DNA of 64,000 bases from Strongylocentrotus droebachiensis (taxonomy: Eukaryota > Echinodermata > Echinoidea > Camarodonta > Strongylocentrotidae): NCBI GenBank assembly GCA_035222895.1, contig JAVYIG010005330.1:1-64000 (forward strand). The letters run 5' to 3'. This document shows, piece by piece, positions 59,902-64,000 of the stretch. Each line of letters begins with the position of its first letter. Position 1 is the first letter of the stretch. Position numbers and translations under genes: made by a program. The notes below the pieces were generated by a model. That model made no database searches, had not been told where the DNA came from, and worked only from the letters and a program-made list of their open reading frames with translations.

Positions 59902-60241
59902 TCGGATGGCAGCTTTTTTATGGCAGCTCTAATAATGACATGATATTATATGGGAATTTGCGTGTTCAAATGGTATTTACACTTTGTATTTTAATGTATT
60001 CAGGGTACAATGAATTTTTAAATACAATTCCTTGATTTTTATTATATGTATATGAGGTTATGGGCGATAACATTATGTGTCGATTTGTTTGCCTGCAAGA
60101 CAGTAGGCTACTTTGTATAATGCAATTCAGAAAGAGATTGTCTTTAATAGTTTTGTGAATAATGCTGGTATTTTCTTCTCTCAGTCTTTCAGTGTTGCAA
60201 TTAATTGAAATTTATTGAAAGGGAATTTTTGTTTATATACC

Positions 60242-60365
60242 AGGGCCCCGCGCGTCTTATGAAGAGTTGTGATTGATCCAAATCAATCGCAAGTCCTCTA
60301 TCTTCTATCTCGTATGTACATACATGTAGTTGCGATCAATCGCAACCGTTTATAAGACGGGGCCA
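60242..60365. mobile_element. Palindromic MITE, GGGCCYCG...CTTA family, copy 2
   Basis: Left end AGGGCCCCGCGCGTCTTATG; right end, reversed, TTGGCCCCGTCTTATAAACG. TTGTGATTGATC and TTGCGATTGATC lie inside the arms. It resembles the copy at 39963-40099. Confidence 0.65.
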
Positions 60366-60457
60366 AGGAGGATTATAAAAAATATAGGCCTACATTGAAC
60401 ACGCCCTAGTGATCTTTAGTTACGAGGCCGAAAGCCCATGAGACCGTAGGTCGATCC

Positions 60458-60990
60458 TTAAAGGGATAGTCCACCCCAGGATTTTCTTTAGCTGACGATA
60501 TAGACCTAATAATACCATGAAGAATGATACAAGTCTCATTAAAATCCATGATCACATAACGAAGATATATCGACTTTTTTATCGAAAATCAGCCGCCCCC
60601 CAAATGCAAATGCGTTACATGGGCATGAATTGTGACGTATGTTGCGAGCTGCCTTCTTATTTCGCAGACATTCACTTTCGCTCGCGGTACACTGTTATCG
60701 CACTGACATGACGAATCATGAATGAAAGTGAAAGCGAAAGTGAATGTCTGCGAAATAAGAAGGCAGCTCGCAACATACGTCACAATTTCGATACTATCGG
60801 TTATTTTTTGGCGATCGTTTCATGCCCATGTAACGCATTTGCATTTGGGGGGCGGCTGATTTTCGATAAAAAAGTCGATATATCTTCGTTATGTGATCAT
60901 GGATTTTAATGAGACTTGTATCATTCTTCATGGTATTATTAGGTCTATATCGTCAGCTAAAGAAAATCCTGGGGTGGACTATCCCTTTAA
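60458..60990. mobile_element. 533-bp foldback element with long inverted arms
   Basis: The element begins TTAAAGGGATAGTCCACCCC and ends with the inverted form. The arms remain near-identical for more than 200 bp on each side (for example AAGAATGATACAAGTCTCAT and its inverse, and CGCAGACATTCACTTTCGCT and its inverse). Only a short centre around 60690-60720 is unpaired, plus an internal asymmetric block near 60785-60820. There is no coding capacity. Confidence 0.85.
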
Positions 60991-61099
60991 GATCGAAGAC
61001 TACTTCTGCTTGGTACTACCATGTCCATCACAGTCTAACGAAGTACAACTGGATATCGCTGTTGCGGACATATATATATTTTGTTTGTGTCCCAAAATT

Positions 61100-61320
61100 T
61101 GAAAATTTAGCCGATCGGTCTAGGGGGGGGGGGGTAGGGGCGGCTTTTTGGGGTCATCTATTACATCTTTTTTTGTATAATTTTTTGTTAATACATTTTA
61201 TTACTAAAAAAAAAAGGGGGGTGCTCCAAAACATACACAAGTCATAAAAAAGTTCAAGGAGGGGTACCCCCCTCCCCCTCCCCCCCCCCCCCCCCCCCCC
61301 CCTGCGTACGCGCCTGCAGG
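61100..61320. mobile_element. C/G-run-rich fragment with hAT-like end
   Basis: The stretch includes a G run (about 61123-61132), a long C run (about 61278-61302) and a right end CCTGCGTACGCGCCTG resembling the hAT-like MITE at 16493-16695. Confidence 0.4.
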
Positions 61321-61329
61321 GCATACATC

Positions 61330-62600
61330 TTGTGTGAGTTCTGTCACTTTTCACATTCTTGTTTTTAATATCACGTGAGTTTTTATAAATTATGATCTGC
61401 ACTCGAGTTGTTGTGTACTTTGTATCAAACATGCAGTCGCGATTTGCAGAGTACTCGAGTGCATCGTTTTCACGAAACCGAAATACAAGTTCACCGACAT
61501 TCATTATTCAAACCATCGAATTTCTTACTTGAAATTCGTTTATTCAAACGCGTGGTAATTTTAATACACGCGTTTCAATGAGATGTTGGCGAACTACTTA
61601 CGACAGTTTCGTGGAACGCTGCCCAGTTTCCAAGTGCACATAATATAGGGTTCTTCTATACAATATTGAGGTGCTTGGTTTTAGTAGATATAATTATACA
61701 CTCATGTACCATATGGTTTTAGACGTGTGGTTATGGCAGAAAATATGTAATTTGATGTTAATAATGAAATGAATAATAAATAACGATGAGAAGTGCAAAC
61801 TACTTTGTATTCTATGTTTGTTTTGTTTTTAAATAAAAACGTTATAACATATACTGTGTATTTCAAGTACTTGGAAATTAACTTGTCTGGGATGTCTCCA
61901 TATTTTTGAAGCCGCTCGGTAAACCCACATAAGCTACACCGTATCACTGAACAAATCATTGGGTGTGAACTGGAGGCACAGAGCCCCCCCCCCCCCCCCC
62001 CCCCCACTCGCGAGAGAAAGCTATTGATCTTCAAATAACCTAAACGTTCACTCTATAAATGTATTTCTTTGGAATTATATGGGGGTGGTTATAGGTGGCA
62101 CATGCGCCAAATCAAAAAGTAAAGAAAAAAGATTGAGAGAAGGAAAATGAAGAATGGAAAGAGAAAAAGTCACCTTGACCACCTCCCACGCCCTCATCCA
62201 TCTAGAAGCCTTGTAAAGGAACGTTTTGTTTTCTGTTGGTGCCCTACCGACCCTCCCTTTCTTATACCTTCGTTCCAGTGTCCCGTCAAATGGTATAGAC
62301 TCACTGTACGCCACTGGCAGTGCAGAAAATCAGCCCTATTCGATTAGAGTTTTATCAAACAAGTCTATACCATCATCATTAACTTGAAATTGCAGCGATC
62401 TTATTATTGTTTCCTGACGTAGTGTTTACAGTGTTCTGAAAACGAGGTATTAATAATTCTCCCTCTCATTAGCTCAAAAGATTTATTACTTCATAATGAT
62501 TTATAGTGATGTACAATGACTTTCTGGCAATATAAATGCAAAATAAATTCTGTACAAAATTTTGCCTTTTTTTCCTTACCCCGGAATTCTATAACTATTT
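61330..62600. other. Intergenic DNA, no gene seen
   Basis: It contains a long C run (61984-62005). No splice-supported open frame or RNA gene was found. Confidence 0.4.
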
Positions 62601-62619
62601 CCACTTTGATACCACATTG

Positions 62620-62800
62620 TTATCTCTCTCTCTCTCTCTCTCTCTCAGCTAATTCTACTTCTACATGCATTTCCCTTGATCACATTGATTTAATTTTGTC
62701 GTTTCAATACCACCATTTAAAATGTCCCCACCCCACCCCCGCCCCCCCCTCTCTCTCTCTCTCTCTCCCTCTCTATCTTGCTCTCTCTCTCTCTCTCGTG
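62620..62800. repeat. (CT)n microsatellites
   Basis: Pure and interrupted CT runs at 62623-62646 and about 62750-62800 lead into the minisatellite. Confidence 0.8.
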
Positions 62801-62804
62801 CTCT

Positions 62805-64000
62805 CTTTCTCTATCTGCATCTCGCTGTCTGTCTCTTTCCTCTGTCCCCCCCCCCCCCCCTCTCACTATCTGCATCTCGCTGTCTGTCTCTTTCCTCTGT
62901 CCCCCCTCTCTCTATCTGCATCTCGCTGTCTGTCTCTTTCCTCTGCCCCCCCTCACTATCTGTATCTCGCTGTCTGTCTCTTTCTTCTGTCCCCCCCCCC
63001 CTCTCACTATCTGTATCTCGCCGTCTGTCTCTTTCCTCTGTTCCCCCTCTCTCTATCTGCATCTCGCTGTCTGTCTCTTTCCTCTGTCCCCCCTCTCTCT
63101 ATCTGCATCTCGCTGTCTGTCTCTTTCCTCTGTCCCCCCTCTCTCTATCTGCATCTCGCCGTCTGTCTCTTTCCTCTGTCCCCCCTCTCACTATCTGCAT
63201 CTCGCTGTCTGTCTCTTTCCTCTGTCCCCCCCCCCTCTCACTATCTGCATCTCGCCGTCTGTCTTTTTCCTCTGTCCCCCCCCCCCTCTCTCTATCTGCA
63301 TCTCGCTGTCTGTCTCTTTCCTCTGTCCCCCCTCTCTCTATCTGCATCTCGCTGTCTGTCTCTTTCCTCTGTCCCCCCCCCCCCCCCTCTCACTATCTGC
63401 ATCTCGCTGTCTGTCTCTTTCCTCTGTCCCCCCCCCCTCTCTCTATCTGCATCTCGCTGTCTGTCTCTTTCCTCTGTCCCCCCCCCCTCTCACTATCTGC
63501 ATCTCGCCGTCTGTTTCTTTCCTCTGCCCCCCCCCCCCCTCTCTCTCTCTGCATCTCGCTGTCTGTCTCTTTCCTCTGCCCCCCCCCCCCCTCTCACTAT
63601 CTGCATCTCGCTGTCTGTCTCTTTCCTCTGTCCCCCCCCCCTCTCTCTATCTGCATCTCGCTGTCTGTCTCTTTCCTCTGTCCCCCCCCCCCTCTCACTA
63701 TCTGCATCTCGCCGTCTGTTTCTTTCCTCTGCCCCCCCCCCCTCTCACTATCTGTATCTCGCTGTCTGTCTGTTTCCTTTGTTCCTACTCTCTCTCTCCC
63801 TCTCCCTTTCTTTCTCTCACTATCTATATCTCGCTATCTGTTTCTTTCCTCTGTTCCCCCCTCTCTCTATCTGTATCTCGCTGTCTGTCTCTTTCCTCCG
63901 TCCCCCCCCCCCCCTCACTATCTGTCTCTTTCCGCTATGTTCCCCCTTTCTCTCTCTCTCTCTCTCTGTATCTCGCTATCTGTATATTGCTGTCTGTCTC
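62805..64000. repeat. C-rich minisatellite, unit about 46-54 bp
   Basis: More than 20 units of the form CT(C/T)TC(A/T)CTATCTGCATCTCG, then C(T/C)GTCTGTCTCTTTCCTC, then TGT or TGC and a C run of 6-16. Unit length changes mainly with the C run. Two unit types (TCACTATC and TCTCTATC) are intermixed. The array runs past the window end. Open frames on its complement are repeat artefacts. Confidence 0.9.

Noticed and set aside
62811-63347. Minus-strand open frames rich in Glu, Arg and Gly
   Set aside because: They are translations of the C-rich minisatellite; the repeat alone keeps the frame open.
1-64000. CRISPR arrays, operons or bacterial mobile systems
   Set aside because: The tandem arrays lack spacer-repeat structure, and spliced genes show a eukaryotic nuclear genome.
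1-64000. Integrated viral or LTR retroelement
   Set aside because: No protease, integrase or envelope-like frame and no paired long terminal repeats were recognised; only LINE 3' fragments and non-autonomous elements are seen.

Overview
The window looks like nuclear DNA of a marine invertebrate deuterostome, most likely a sea urchin or another echinoderm. It is AT-rich. Its genes have short exons split by introns with GT-AG ends. It carries vertebrate-like tRNA genes, tRNA-derived SINEs, CR1/Jockey-type LINE tails, many non-autonomous DNA transposons and frequent poly(C)/poly(G) runs. The species assignment is an inference from these traits; nothing in the window names the organism.

Layout. 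Positions 1-30.7 kb are mostly gene-poor. They hold a possible last exon of an unidentified gene (about 1932-2087), an intact tRNA-Lys(CTT) gene (10902-10974, +), an intact selenocysteine tRNA gene (16099-16185, -) with an upstream TATA-like element and an oligo-T terminator, one further possible coding exon (about 25526-25701), GC-rich islets and many transposon remnants. Positions 30.9-39.2 kb hold a complete seven-exon gene for the 26S proteasome lid subunit PSMD7/Rpn8 (+, 331 aa). Positions 41.1-50.1 kb hold a complete seven-exon gene for an ABHD4/ABHD5-type alpha/beta hydrolase (-, 379 aa), convergent with PSMD7. Positions 50.2-56.6 kb are mostly repeats and LINE tails, with one possible first exon (53977-54033). 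Positions 56.7-59.9 kb hold a complete five-exon gene for a small soluble cytochrome b5 (+, 105 aa). Positions 60-64 kb are repeats, ending in a C-rich minisatellite that runs off the window.

The three protein genes are ordinary housekeeping or metabolic genes (protein turnover, lipid hydrolysis, electron transfer). Nothing suggests they act together; their adjacency appears to be simple synteny. The most unusual content is repeat biology: several MITE families that share TTAAAG ends, two inverted copies of one MITE around a single ABHD exon, a duplicated 3' splice site in the same gene, a 530-bp foldback element, a hAT-like MITE with a near-perfect 8-bp target duplication, and marked excess of the palindromic words TACATGTA and TAGGCCTA. 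All exon joins were checked by eye for frame and splice dinucleotides; no alignment or transcript data were available.
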